Part shown: piece after piece, positions 17,993 to 26,445 of the stretch | How the letters are laid out: each line of letters starts with the position of its first letter | How positions within the stretch are numbered: position 1 is the first letter of the stretch | NCBI RefSeq assembly: GCF_001424645.1 | Contig: NZ_LMQR01000001.1 | Span: 861,301-925,300 of the forward strand | Reading direction: 5' to 3' | DNA: 64,000 nt | Source of the DNA: Frigoribacterium sp. Leaf415 | GTDB taxonomy: Bacteria > Actinomycetota > Actinomycetes > Actinomycetales > Microbacteriaceae | Program-made: the position numbers and the translations under genes | The notes under the pieces: model-generated | Database searches by the model: none | The model's input: the letters and a program-made list of their open reading frames with translations, nothing else | What the model was told of the DNA's origin: nothing

Positions 17993-18908
17993 GCGTGGCG
18001 TCGCGGGTGGCCCCGATCGTCGCGTCCAGCGCCTCGGGCCACGGGGTCGGTTCGATGCCGAGCAGGCGTTCGCTCTCGGACGAGTCCACGACGAAGGGCG
18101 AGTCGAACTGGTACTGCATCGCCCTCACCTCGCGGAGGAACGGCACCGTGCGGGTCAGGCCGGCCCACAGCAGCGGGTTCCACGGTCGGACGCGACCGGT
18201 CAGGCCGTACCGGCGCCGCGCCTCCTCGGCGATCTCGACCCGGGAGGCGTGGGTGGCGTGCGGTGTGAGCCAGGCGCGACCCCACTCGTCGTGGTCGATC
18301 GCCGCCACGAGGGTCGAGACGACGTCGGGCAGGTACGCCCAGGCGTGCGGCTGGGTCACGTCGCCGACCGCGTGGGCGGTGCGGCCCGCGACGAGCGGGC
18401 CGAAGAAGTCGCTGCCGAGGTGGGCATTCCGCCCGGCGCCCGGCCCGAAGTAGTCGCTCGCGCGCACCTCGACGGCCCGGACGCCCCGGTCGGCCGCGGC
18501 CAGGAGGCGTTGCCAGCTGTCGGCGCGCACCCTGCCCTTCTTCTCGGTGGAGGCGAGGGGCGTGTGCTCGGTCATCGGCTCGGACACCGGCCCGTGGCCG
18601 TAGAGGTTCCCCATCAGCACGATGCCCGCCCCCGTGGTGGCGGCCGTCTCGATCAGGGCCGTGGTGAGGGCCGGCCACTCCGTGCCCCAGGCGGGGTAGG
18701 GCGGGTTCGAGCAGACGACGATCGTGTCGGCGCCGTCGGCCGCGCTCGTCAGGGCGGCGGCGTCCTTCGCGTCGAGCGTGAGCGCGGCGGCACCGGCGAC
18801 CTCGGTGCCGCGGCGGGTGGCGACGCGCACGGTGTCGCCGCGCTCGGCGAGGCGGCGGACGAGGGGGGTGCCGATGGCTCCGGCTCCGACGACGAGATGG
18901 GTGGGCAT
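17985..18908 (-). CDS. NAD(P)-binding SDR/epimerase-like protein
   Basis: A 307-aa Rossmann-fold protein. The N-terminal strand-loop HLVVGAGAIGTPLVRRL (GxGxxG) binds NAD(P), and GIVLMGNLYGHGPV and EVRASDYFGPGAG are the atypical-SDR substrate-side segments. The substrate is unknown. ATG 18908 has a full AGGAGG six nt upstream; the longer frame is spurious. The gene is divergent from a TetR regulator, and two matching palindromic operators lie in the shared promoter region, so that regulator very likely controls it. Its last codons and stop lie in a repeat element. Confidence 0.9.
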   Translation of the reverse strand: MPTHLVVGAGAIGTPLVRRLAERGDTVRVATRRGTEVAGAAALTLDAKDAAALTSAADGADTIVVCSNPPYPAWGTEWPALTTALIETAATTGAGIVLMGNLYGHGPVSEPMTEHTPLASTEKKGRVRADSWQRLLAAADRGVRAVEVRASDYFGPGAGRNAHLGSDFFGPLVAGRTAHAVGDVTQPHAWAYLPDVVSTLVAAIDHDEWGRAWLTPHATHASRVEIAEEARRRYGLTGRVRPWNPLLWAGLTRTVPFLREVRAMQYQFDSPFVVDSSESERLLGIEPTPWPEALDATIGATRDATRR

Positions 18909-18931
18909 GGGTCCTCCTGGGGACGGCTGAC

Positions 18932-18946
18932 GAGAGCGGTGCTCTC
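18932..18946. promoter_or_regulatory. TetR-type operator 1
   Basis: A perfect palindrome GAGAGC-GGT-GCTCTC between the divergent SDR and TetR genes, close to the SDR start. It is repeated almost exactly 49 bp away. Confidence 0.72.
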
Positions 18947-18981
18947 GCATATCACTGTACGGTGAAGGCGTTCCATGCGCA

Positions 18982-18994
18982 AGAGCAGTGCTCT
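18982..18994. promoter_or_regulatory. TetR-type operator 2
   Basis: AGAGC-AGT-GCTCT, the same palindrome with identical spacing, centred 49 bp from operator 1 and nearer to the TetR start. A third half-site GTGCTCTC follows at 19007-19014, suggesting autoregulation. Confidence 0.72.
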
Positions 18995-19032
18995 CATTTG
19001 TGTCCCGTGCTCTCGGGCTACAAGATCGGGGC

Positions 19033-19749
19033 ATGACCACGAACGCAGGGGACGGCGACCGCGCCCGGCCCACCGGCGGCGTCCGCGAGCGGGCACGGAC
19101 CGAGATCGTCGAACGCGCCCTCGCCTCGGCCCACCGGCAGTTGGCCGAGGTGGGCGCGGCCGCCCTGTCGGTGCGCGCCGTCGCGCGCGACCTGGGCATG
19201 GCCTCGTCGGCGATCTACCGGTACTTCCCGAGCCGCGACGCCCTGCTGACCCGCCTGATCACCGACGCCTACGTCGACCTCGCCGAGGCCGCCCGACAGG
19301 CCGAGCAGGCGGTCGACCGCGCCGACCACCAGGAGCGGTTCCGTGCCACGGCCCGCGCGACCCGCCGCTGGGCGATCGCCGACCCGCACCGCTACGCACT
19401 GCTCTACGGGTCGCCCGTCCCCGGGTACGCGGCCCCGGTCGACACCGTCGAACCGGCGATCGCGGTGGGTCTGCTGTTGCTCGGGGCGGTCGACGACGCG
19501 GCGGCTAGCGGAGCCTCGCTGCGGGCGATGCCGGTGCGGGCCGGCCTGGCCGACGAGTTCGCGCAGCTCGCCCAGGGTCTGGGGGCATCGGTCGCCCCCG
19601 GTGTGCTGGCCGCGGGCATCACCGCCTGGACCTCCCTCTACGGGCACCTCAGCTTCGAACTCTTCGGGCACCTCACCAACGTCGTCACCGATCGCGACGC
19701 CTGGTTCGAGACCTTCCTCGACGAGCAGATCGCGCGGATCTGGGGCTGA
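19033..19749 (+). CDS. TetR/AcrR family transcriptional regulator
   Basis: A 238-aa repressor. The N-terminal helix-turn-helix covers about residues 22-70 (EIVERALASAHRQLAEVGAA, then LSVRAVARDLGMASSAIYRYFPSRDALL), followed by a TetR C-terminal domain with the WAIADPHRYALLYGSPVPGY stretch typical of the TetR_C_13-like group. ATG 19033 is chosen over an in-frame upstream start because the latter would overlap the operators. It is divergent from the SDR gene and has two palindromic sites in the gap. The ligand is unknown. Confidence 0.93.
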   Translation: MTTNAGDGDRARPTGGVRERARTEIVERALASAHRQLAEVGAAALSVRAVARDLGMASSAIYRYFPSRDALLTRLITDAYVDLAEAARQAEQAVDRADHQERFRATARATRRWAIADPHRYALLYGSPVPGYAAPVDTVEPAIAVGLLLLGAVDDAAASGASLRAMPVRAGLADEFAQLAQGLGASVAPGVLAAGITAWTSLYGHLSFELFGHLTNVVTDRDAWFETFLDEQIARIWG

Positions 19750-19760
19750 CGCCCCGGCGA

Positions 19761-19817
19761 CGGCAGGACGCGCCGTTCGCGGCAGGACGCGCCGTTCGCG
19801 GCGGGACGCGCCGTTCG
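19761..19817. repeat. 19-bp tandem repeat, three copies
   Basis: CGGCAGGACGCGCCGTTCG occurs three times head-to-tail (the third copy has one substitution), followed by a partial CGGCAGGA. It fills the gap between the convergent TetR and DksA-like genes and is followed by a copy of the dispersed motif. Confidence 0.85.
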
Positions 19818-19851
19818 CGGCAGGAAAGGCGTCGACGGCAGGAGGCGCGGG

Positions 19852-20187
19852 TCAGCTCGCGCAGTCGATGCAGAGCCGGGCGGTGGGTCGCGCCTCGAGC
19901 CGGGCTTCGCCGATCCGCGCCGAGCAGCGCTCGCAGCGGCCGAAGGTGCCGTGGGCGAGCCGGGCCAGGGCGGCCTCGGCATCGGCGGCACGATCGAGGG
20001 CCGACCGTCGGACGGCGTCGAGCTGCGATCGCTCGTAGGCGATCGTCGATCCCTCGGGGTCGTGCTCGTCGTCGACGTTGGCTCCCTCGCGGGCCGTGGC
20101 CACCGCCTCCATGTCTCCGAGCAGTCGCGCGGCCAGCGCCTGCGCCTCGTCGCGTGTGACGCGCAACCGGTCGGAGGGATCGAGCAT
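19852..20187 (-). CDS. TraR/DksA-type zinc finger protein
   Basis: A 111-aa protein with an N-terminal helical part (EAQALAARLLGDMEAV, then AYERSQLDAVRRSALDRAADAEAALARL) and a C-terminal C4 zinc finger (CERC, 17 residues, CIDC), as in the DksA/TraR family. Canonical DksA binds RNA polymerase through its secondary channel together with ppGpp; the short actinobacterial members are poorly characterised. GTFGRCERC is the family signature. The TGA stop is part of a copy of the dispersed motif (19840-19853). The start lies 11 bp after the GST gene's stop on the same strand. Confidence 0.9.
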   Translation of the reverse strand: MLDPSDRLRVTRDEAQALAARLLGDMEAVATAREGANVDDEHDPEGSTIAYERSQLDAVRRSALDRAADAEAALARLAHGTFGRCERCSARIGEARLEARPTARLCIDCAS

Positions 20188-20198
20188 GCGGCGGCGCC

Positions 20199-21221
20199 TC
20201 AGGCCGCGACGAGCGGCGGCACCTCTTCGCCCGCACGAGGCGGTGCCGGGGGAGTCCCGTCGCCGAACGGACGGCCGCCGAGCTGCTCGCGCCCGTGCTC
20301 GGTGAGCCAGCCCGAGGCGTCCGGCCCGACCGGGACGATGCCCGTCGGGTTGATGTCGGAGTGCACGACGTAGTAGTGCGCCTTGATCTGGTCGAAGTCG
20401 ATCGTGTCGCCGAACCCGGGGGTCTGGAACAGGTCACGGGCGTAGGCCCAGAGCACCGGCATCTCGGCCAGCTTGTTCCGGTTGCACTTGAAGTGCCCGT
20501 GGTAGACCGCGTCGAACCGGGCGAGCGTCGTGAACAGTCGGATGTCGGCCTCGGTGATGGTGTCACCGACCAGGTACCGCTGCCCGGCGAGACGCTCGGA
20601 CAACCAGTCGAGGCGCTGGAACAGGGTGCGGTAGGCCCGCTCGTAGCTCTTCTGCGACCCCGCGAAACCGGCACGGTAGACGCCGTTGTTCACGTCGCGG
20701 AAGACCACGGCGTTCACCTCGTCGATCTCGCCGCGCAGGGCCTCGGGGTAGAGGTCGGGGGCGCCCTCGCGGTGGAACTCTGTCCACTCGGTCGCGAAGT
20801 CGAGCGTGATCTGCGGGAAGTCGTTCGTGACGACCTTGCCGCTCGGCACGTCGACGACCGCCGGCACGGTGATGCCGCGCGGGTAGTCGGGGGTGCGGGC
20901 GAAGAACGCCTCTTGGAGGCGCTCGATGCCGAGGACGGGGTCACGACCGTCGGGGTCGAGGTCGAAGGTCCAGCTGCGGGCGTCGTGCGTGGGGCCGGGC
21001 AGGCCGAGCGAGATCGCGTCCTCGAGCCCCAGCAGGCGTCGCGAGATGACGCTGCGGTTCGCCCACGGGCACGCCCGGGCGGCCACGAGGCGGTAGCGGC
21101 CGGACTCGACCGGCCAACCGTCGACGGCGTCGCGGGTGATGCGGTCCTCGATGTAGTTGGTGTCGCGGGTGTACTCCTGGCCCGGCTCGACGTAGCTTCC
21201 CTTGGCCTGCTGATCGCTCAT
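20199..21221 (-). CDS. Xi-class glutathione S-transferase, glutathionyl-hydroquinone reductase-like
   Basis: A 340-aa protein of the Ecm4/YqjG family. The catalytic Cys is in ARACPWANRSVISRRLLGL (Cys-Pro-Trp near residue 51), the thioredoxin-fold part continues with VPAVVDVPSGKVVTNDFPQI, and the helical C-terminal domain has YLVGDTITEADIRLFTTLARFD and the conserved KCN (HGHFKCNRNKL). Characterised members reduce glutathionyl-hydroquinones. Actinobacteria mostly use mycothiol, so the natural thiol here is uncertain. Probably co-transcribed with the DksA-like gene 11 bp downstream. Confidence 0.93.
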   Translation of the reverse strand: MSDQQAKGSYVEPGQEYTRDTNYIEDRITRDAVDGWPVESGRYRLVAARACPWANRSVISRRLLGLEDAISLGLPGPTHDARSWTFDLDPDGRDPVLGIERLQEAFFARTPDYPRGITVPAVVDVPSGKVVTNDFPQITLDFATEWTEFHREGAPDLYPEALRGEIDEVNAVVFRDVNNGVYRAGFAGSQKSYERAYRTLFQRLDWLSERLAGQRYLVGDTITEADIRLFTTLARFDAVYHGHFKCNRNKLAEMPVLWAYARDLFQTPGFGDTIDFDQIKAHYYVVHSDINPTGIVPVGPDASGWLTEHGREQLGGRPFGDGTPPAPPRAGEEVPPLVAA

Positions 21222-21243
21222 GGCGCCACCCTACGCACGCGGC

Positions 21244-21329
21244 GTCGGCAATTCCTGGCTGCTGCGACGCGTGCGGGCGATCGGTGGGCCCGGCGGGCGG
21301 GGTGGCGACAGGGGTCAGGAATTGCCGAC
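21244..21329. repeat. 86-bp imperfect palindromic element at the dnaE2 3' end
   Basis: Begins GTCGGCAATTCCTGGC and ends CAGGAATTGCCGAC. Read on the minus strand, the right terminus is GTC GGC AAT TCC TGA, so it encodes the last four residues (VGNS) and stop of the DnaE2-like polymerase. Length is exactly that of copies 1-3. Confidence 0.8.
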
Positions 21330-24300
21330 GGCCAGGGACGAGGAGGCGCGGGTCGCGTTCCAGTCGCGCCACATCGCCTTGAGGTCCCACGCGTTCTCGG
21401 CCTCGAGCGAGATGCCGCGCTCGCCGGTGCGACGCGTGCGCCCCTGGATCACCATCAGCTGCGTGCCGAACAGCAGGGAGCCGGCGCGGGCCTGCGCCTC
21501 CTCGAAGAAGGTGGAGTCGGAGCAGCCGCTCCCGTCGTCGAGGCTGATGAAGACCACGCGCTTGCCGCTGCGCATCGGCGGGGTCTGGGTCGCGATGCGG
21601 ATGCCCGCCACGAGCACGGTCGTGCCGTTCCAGTGGTCGCGCAGGTCGGCGGCGCGCACCACGCCCAGGTCGTCGAGCATGGGCCGGTAGCTCTCGATCA
21701 CGTGCTCGCTGACCTCCATCGACAGGATGTCGAGCTCGTCGGCGACCCGCTGCCGGGCGTCGACGTCGGGCGTGCCGGTCGGCACCGTGTCGGAGTCGTC
21801 GATCGAGAAGTCGAGCTGGTTCTCGACGTCGGTCGCCTTGGGGCGCGACGACCGGCCGGTGAGCGCCCGCACCCGGGCCAGGACGTCGCCGCGGGTGCGG
21901 CCGGGCCCGGCGACCGAGTCGAGTGCTCCGACCTGCGCCAGGCGCTCGAACAGCGACCGGGACGGCGTCGCCCGCTGCCAGAAGTCGGTGATCGAGTCGT
22001 AGGGACGGTTCACGACCACCCGGGCCAGCTCGGCGTCGCTGATTCCGTGCACGTCGGCGAGCGACAGCCGCAGCCCGAGGTCGCCCACGCGGGTCGGCGC
22101 GATCGGGGTCGCCGGCGGTCGCAGGCGCTCGACCCGGTAGACGTCGGTCGAGGCGTTGACGTCGAGCGGCAGCACGGGGACGCCCATGCGTCGCGCCTCG
22201 GTCAGCAGCAGCCGTTTCGGGTACATGCCGGGATCGTGGGTGAGGATGCCGGCCAGGAACTCGGCCGGGTAGTGGGTCTTCAGCCAGGCGCTCTGGTAGG
22301 TCGGCAGGGCGAACGCGGCCCCGTGGGCCTTGCAGAAACCGAACGACCCGAACCCCTTGAGCGCGGCCCAGATCCGGTCGACCGCGGCGTCGTCGAAGCG
22401 TCGCCGCCCGGTCGCGGGGTCGAGGTTGCCCCGGGTGCGCTCGCGGAAGGTGGCCTCGAGCGCGTCGTCGTCGCCCTTGCCCATGTGCCGTCGGATCTCG
22501 TCGGCCTCGGCGAGCGACACCTGCATCGTCGCCTCGAGGATGCGCAGCACGTGCTCGTGGTAGATGACCACCCCGTAGCTGTCGTCGAGGAACGACGCGA
22601 AGCTCGGGTGCAGGTAGTCGGGCTGCTGGAACCCGTGCTTGGTGTCGAGGAACGGCGCGATCATGTTGCCCTTCATCGGGCCGGGGCGGAACAGCGAGAT
22701 GTCGGCGATCAGGTCTTCGTAGCGGTCGGGCTGCATCTTGCCGATCAGCTCGCGCTGCCCGGGGCTCTCGATCTGGAACATGCCGAGCGTGTGCGTGGTG
22801 CGGATCGCCTCGAAGGTGGGTTCGTCGTCGTGGGGGATCTCGTCGAGCTCGATGCGACCCTGACGGTTCACGTAGGGCACGTCGACCGGCAGGGCACCGG
22901 CCAGGGCGGCACGCGGGCCGTTCACGCGCTCGATCTCGTCGAGGGCGTAGGCGAGCGAGCTCTGCATGCGGACGCCGAGGACGTCGAGCTTGAGCAGGCC
23001 GGCGTCGTTCATGTCGTACTTGTCGAACTGGCTCATCGGCAGGCCGATGCCGCTCGGCTGGACGGGGGTCGTGCTGAGCAGGTCGGAGTCGCCGAGGATC
23101 ACCCCGCACGGGTGCATCGAGATGTGTCGGGGCAGACGGTCGAGCCGTTCGCTGAGGTCGACGAGCAGGTCGATCTGGTCGTTGCTGCGGGCCAGCTCGG
23201 CGATCTCGCGCATTTCGGGTTTCTCGGCCATCGCGGTGCGCAGGTCGCGGGCGTTCGACCGCCAGACGTTCTTGGCCACGAGGTCGATCTGCTCGTCGTC
23301 GAGCCCCAGTGCGAGACCGGCGTCACGCACCGCACCGCGCCCGCGGTACGTCGACTGCATCGACATGAGCGTGACCCGGTTGCTGCCGTACCGGTCGAAG
23401 ATCGCCCGGTAGACCTCGTGCCGCCGGGCCGCCTCGACGTCGATGTCGATGTCGGGCAGGGTCTCGCGCTTGTTGCCGAGGAACCTCTCGAACAGCAGGT
23501 CGTGCTCGATCGGGTCGACGTTCGAGATGCGCAGCAGGTAGGTGACGAGGCTGCCGGCACCGGAACCCCGCGCCGCGTTGCGCACCCGCAGGTCGCGCAT
23601 CAGCGCCGAGACGTCGGCCACGGTGAGGAAGTACCCGGCGAAGCCGAACCCGGTGATGATGCCGAGCTCGTAGCGCATGCGGTCTTCGACCTTGTCGCGC
23701 AGGGCCCGGTCGGCGTCGCCGAAGCGTTCGGTGACACCGGCCTGGGCCTGCCGGAACAGCGCCTGGTCGGGGTCGCCGTCGACGCCGATCGCACTGAGCT
23801 CGGGCACCTTCGGGCGGCCCCAGCCGAGGTCGGCGACGGGGTCGAGGCGGCACCGGTCGGCCAGGCGCTCGGTCGCGGCGAGCATCTCGTCGCCGGCGCT
23901 GCGGGGCAACGACGAGGCGTCGCTCACCAGACGGGCCAGCCGGCGCATGTCGGCGGGGCCCTTGAGGTACGCCTGGGCGTTCGGCTGCGGCCGGAACGAG
24001 CCGAGCGCGGCCAGGTGGCCGGCGGAGTCGAGCACGTCGGCCGTGACGGCCTCGTCGGGATCGAGGTACCGCACGGCGTTCGTGAGCACGGCCGGCACCC
24101 CGACGTGGTCCGCGAGCTCGAGCATGCGTGCCGCGTGCCGGATGCTGCGGCTCTCACCCGGCTCGGTCAGATGGCAGACCACCTCGACCACCACGCCGCC
24201 CGGCAGCGTCGCCGCCCAGTCGGCGAGTGACGCCGCGGCCTCGGTGTGTCGCCCCGCCTGGACCAGCCGTCCCACGTCGGAGTCGGGCCCCAGCAGCACG

Positions 24301-24794
24301 GTCGCCGCCGGCTCGGTCTCGCCCTGGACGAAGCCCCGCACCCGGGACCGGGCGATGGTCGCCACGCTGTTGGCACTGCCGCTGGCACGACGGGTGGCCC
24401 GACCGTGCGACGCGCTGATCAGCCGACACAGCGCCGCCCACCCCGCCTTCGCCGGCCCGCCGCCCCGCGCCCCGTGCGCCAGCACCACGATGCGGTCGAC
24501 CCCGCCGGCTCCGTCGGGACCCCCGCCGGCTCCGTCGGGACCCCCGCCGTCCGCACCACCGCCCACGACCCCCTCGCGGTCGTCCCGGCAGCCCAGCTCG
24601 ACCCCGACGATCGGGTCGACGCCCGCCGTCCGGCAGGCCCCGACGTGCCGGATCGCCCCGTACAGCCCGTCACGGTCGGTGATCGCCGCCGCGTCGGCAC
24701 CCGCCGCGACGGCGGCGTCGACGAGCGCCTTCGGGTGCGCCGTGCCGTGGTGGGCGCTGAACGCCGACGCGACGCGCAGGTGGGTGAAGCTCAT
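21315..24794 (-). CDS. dnaE2: error-prone DNA polymerase III alpha subunit, DnaE2-type
   Basis: A 1159-aa C-family DNA polymerase. The N-terminal PHP domain starts FTHLRVASAFSAHHGTAHP. The polymerase core includes RNAARGSGAGSLVTYLL and FLGNKRETLPDIDIDVEAAR (catalytic PDIDID), FCKAHGAAFALPTYQSAWLK, and a C-terminal OB part (RVVFISLDDGSG). No tau-binding tail is seen, which fits DnaE2. A LexA box 40 bp before the ATG supports SOS-induced mutagenic repair. A Gly/Asp-rich tandem repeat inserts into the PHP domain, and the end of the gene lies in an 86-bp element. No imuA or imuB is in the window. Confidence 0.9.
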   Translation of the reverse strand: MSFTHLRVASAFSAHHGTAHPKALVDAAVAAGADAAAITDRDGLYGAIRHVGACRTAGVDPIVGVELGCRDDREGVVGGGADGGGPDGAGGGPDGAGGVDRIVVLAHGARGGGPAKAGWAALCRLISASHGRATRRASGSANSVATIARSRVRGFVQGETEPAATVLLGPDSDVGRLVQAGRHTEAAASLADWAATLPGGVVVEVVCHLTEPGESRSIRHAARMLELADHVGVPAVLTNAVRYLDPDEAVTADVLDSAGHLAALGSFRPQPNAQAYLKGPADMRRLARLVSDASSLPRSAGDEMLAATERLADRCRLDPVADLGWGRPKVPELSAIGVDGDPDQALFRQAQAGVTERFGDADRALRDKVEDRMRYELGIITGFGFAGYFLTVADVSALMRDLRVRNAARGSGAGSLVTYLLRISNVDPIEHDLLFERFLGNKRETLPDIDIDVEAARRHEVYRAIFDRYGSNRVTLMSMQSTYRGRGAVRDAGLALGLDDEQIDLVAKNVWRSNARDLRTAMAEKPEMREIAELARSNDQIDLLVDLSERLDRLPRHISMHPCGVILGDSDLLSTTPVQPSGIGLPMSQFDKYDMNDAGLLKLDVLGVRMQSSLAYALDEIERVNGPRAALAGALPVDVPYVNRQGRIELDEIPHDDEPTFEAIRTTHTLGMFQIESPGQRELIGKMQPDRYEDLIADISLFRPGPMKGNMIAPFLDTKHGFQQPDYLHPSFASFLDDSYGVVIYHEHVLRILEATMQVSLAEADEIRRHMGKGDDDALEATFRERTRGNLDPATGRRRFDDAAVDRIWAALKGFGSFGFCKAHGAAFALPTYQSAWLKTHYPAEFLAGILTHDPGMYPKRLLLTEARRMGVPVLPLDVNASTDVYRVERLRPPATPIAPTRVGDLGLRLSLADVHGISDAELARVVVNRPYDSITDFWQRATPSRSLFERLAQVGALDSVAGPGRTRGDVLARVRALTGRSSRPKATDVENQLDFSIDDSDTVPTGTPDVDARQRVADELDILSMEVSEHVIESYRPMLDDLGVVRAADLRDHWNGTTVLVAGIRIATQTPPMRSGKRVVFISLDDGSGCSDSTFFEEAQARAGSLLFGTQLMVIQGRTRRTGERGISLEAENAWDLKAMWRDWNATRASSSLAVGNS
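24501..24552 (-). repeat. 21-bp in-frame tandem repeat in the dnaE2 PHP region
   Basis: The 21-bp unit 24501-24521 is repeated exactly at 24522-24542 with a partial third copy. It encodes a GGPDGAG repeat on the minus strand. Confidence 0.8.
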
Positions 24795-24833
24795 GGTCGG
24801 TACCTCGGGCTGCTGAACCCCCGGCCGGGTCGT

Positions 24834-24849
24834 TCGAACAGGTGTTCGA
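24834..24849. promoter_or_regulatory. LexA (SOS) box upstream of dnaE2
   Basis: TCGAACAGGTGTTCGA, an essentially perfect match to the actinobacterial SOS box TCGAAC-N4-GTTCGA, 40 bp before the dnaE2 ATG. It also lies upstream of the divergent FUSC gene. Confidence 0.9.
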
Positions 24850-24927
24850 CCAGTGTACGTCGCTCCGATCGTGCCGTCCCACCGCCGGGCCCACCCGTGG
24901 CCTCCCGCGGCCTGTCATCATCGGGGC

Positions 24928-26241
24928 ATGCCCGATCGACGCTCCACCCCACCCGATCGACGCCCCACCCCGCCCGATCGCCGGGCCGCCCTGCGTCGCG
25001 ACGCCCGCACCGCGACCCACTGGACCCGTGTCCTCCTGGCCCAGCCGCGCCTCCTGCTCGCCGTGAAGACGGCGCTCGCCGCGGCCCTCGCCTACTGGAT
25101 CGCGCCGCGGGTGCCCGGCGTCGCGGCCGACTACCCCTACTACGCGCCGCTCGGCGCCGTGATCGCGATGTACCCGACGATCAAGAGCTCGCTGCGTCAG
25201 GGGTTCCAGGTGCTGCTCGGCCTGGTCGTCGGCATCGGCCTCGCCACGGCGGTCTTCGCGCTGCAGGACGGCCAGCCCGGGGTGCTCGCCGTGGCACTCG
25301 TCGTCGGGGTCGGCGTGCTCGTGGCGGGCATCCGCTGGCTCGGTGCCGGTCGTGACTGGGTGCTGACGGCCGGGCTCTTCGTCCTGCTGCTCGGCGGCGC
25401 GAACGCCGAGGCGTACTCGCTGGGCTACATCGTCCAGATCGGGGTCGGCGTCGTCGTCGGCGTCGTGGTCAACCTGGTGCTCGTGCCGCCGCTGTACGCC
25501 TCGCGGGCCGAGGCGCGCCTCACCCGGGTCAAGGACTCGCTCGCCGACCGGGCCGACGAGATCGCCGGCGTCTTCGAGACGCCCTGGCCCCTCGAGGGCG
25601 ACGAGTGGGAGCGTCGCGTGGGCGTCCTGCCGAGCACCCTCCGCCGCGTGCGCGAGACCGTCGCGTACGCCGACGAGTCCCGGCACCTGAACCCGCGGTG
25701 GATGCTCCGCCGCCGCGACCTCGGGCAGGAGTACGCCGACCTCGCCACGTACGAGCGCGTCTCGTTCCACCTCCAGGACGTCGCCGAGGTCTCGGGCATC
25801 CTCGGCCGTCGGATCGGCCGCCAGATCGGCATGCCCGACGACCTCGCGCCCGACGTCGCCCACGCCGTGCACGGCGTCGCCACCGTGATCCGGCGCCACG
25901 GTGCCGAGGACGTCGACGCGTTCACCGACGCCCGGCGCCGCGTCGCCGACCTCTGGGACGCCGTCGACCGCCACCGCGACCGCCCGACCACCGACACGAG
26001 CGGCGGCGTCTCCATCGCCGTCTCGCTCGGGCGCATCATCGCCGCGCTCGACCCCGACGACACCACGGCACCCCGCCCCGAGGACGACGCCGCCGAGGAG
26101 GCGCGCGCGGCCGACGACGACGACACCGGCGGTCGGGTGGGCGGCACCGACAGCACGGGGCCGGTCGACGACGACAGCGCGCCCCGCGACACCGCCCCGC
26201 ACGACACCGTTCAGGACGGCGACGCCGACCCCGCCCGCTGA
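24928..26241 (+). CDS. FUSC family / aromatic acid exporter-like membrane protein
   Basis: A 437-aa protein. After a basic N-terminus with a repeated DRR(S/P)TPP motif, five to six hydrophobic segments occupy about residues 40-180 (LLAVKTALAAALAYWIAP, YYAPLGAVIAMYPTIKSSLRQGFQVLLGLVVG and so on), followed by a long helical cytosolic domain and an acidic Asp/Thr-rich tail. PTIKSSLRQGFQ is the FUSC/ArAE pattern. An efflux role for aromatic or amphiphilic compounds is inferred. An upstream GTG at 24853 is in frame, but would run through the region just beside the LexA box; I use ATG 24928. Confidence 0.82.
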   Translation: MPDRRSTPPDRRPTPPDRRAALRRDARTATHWTRVLLAQPRLLLAVKTALAAALAYWIAPRVPGVAADYPYYAPLGAVIAMYPTIKSSLRQGFQVLLGLVVGIGLATAVFALQDGQPGVLAVALVVGVGVLVAGIRWLGAGRDWVLTAGLFVLLLGGANAEAYSLGYIVQIGVGVVVGVVVNLVLVPPLYASRAEARLTRVKDSLADRADEIAGVFETPWPLEGDEWERRVGVLPSTLRRVRETVAYADESRHLNPRWMLRRRDLGQEYADLATYERVSFHLQDVAEVSGILGRRIGRQIGMPDDLAPDVAHAVHGVATVIRRHGAEDVDAFTDARRRVADLWDAVDRHRDRPTTDTSGGVSIAVSLGRIIAALDPDDTTAPRPEDDAAEEARAADDDDTGGRVGGTDSTGPVDDDSAPRDTAPHDTVQDGDADPAR

Positions 26242-26427
26242 CCCCGATACGGCGCTCACCCCCGGGGAGCAGTACGGTTGACCGGGCACCGGCGCCGAGA
26301 CGCGACCCGCGCCCTCCGCGGCCGGGGCGGTCGACGGGAATGCCCGTCCCCCCTGTGCGTTGACTCCCGTGGCCCCGAGAACCCCCGCCGCCTGATCGAC
26401 CAGCGACGACACGATCGCCGCCCTCCC

Positions 26428-26445
26428 ATGAAAGCTGCACTGTGA
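26428..26445 (+). other. possible five-codon leader frame overlapping the zwf-like start
   Basis: ATG AAA GCT GCA CTG TGA ends in a TGA that overlaps the GTG start (GTGA) of the dehydrogenase gene. It has no clear ribosome binding site and may be chance. The remaining 200-bp gap upstream shows TTGAC-like hexamers but no convincing promoter. Confidence 0.2.

Noticed and set aside
20295-24230. A 1311-codon open frame on the plus strand
   Set aside because: Antisense to the GST and dnaE2 genes, which have full family motifs. Composition is typical shadow sequence.
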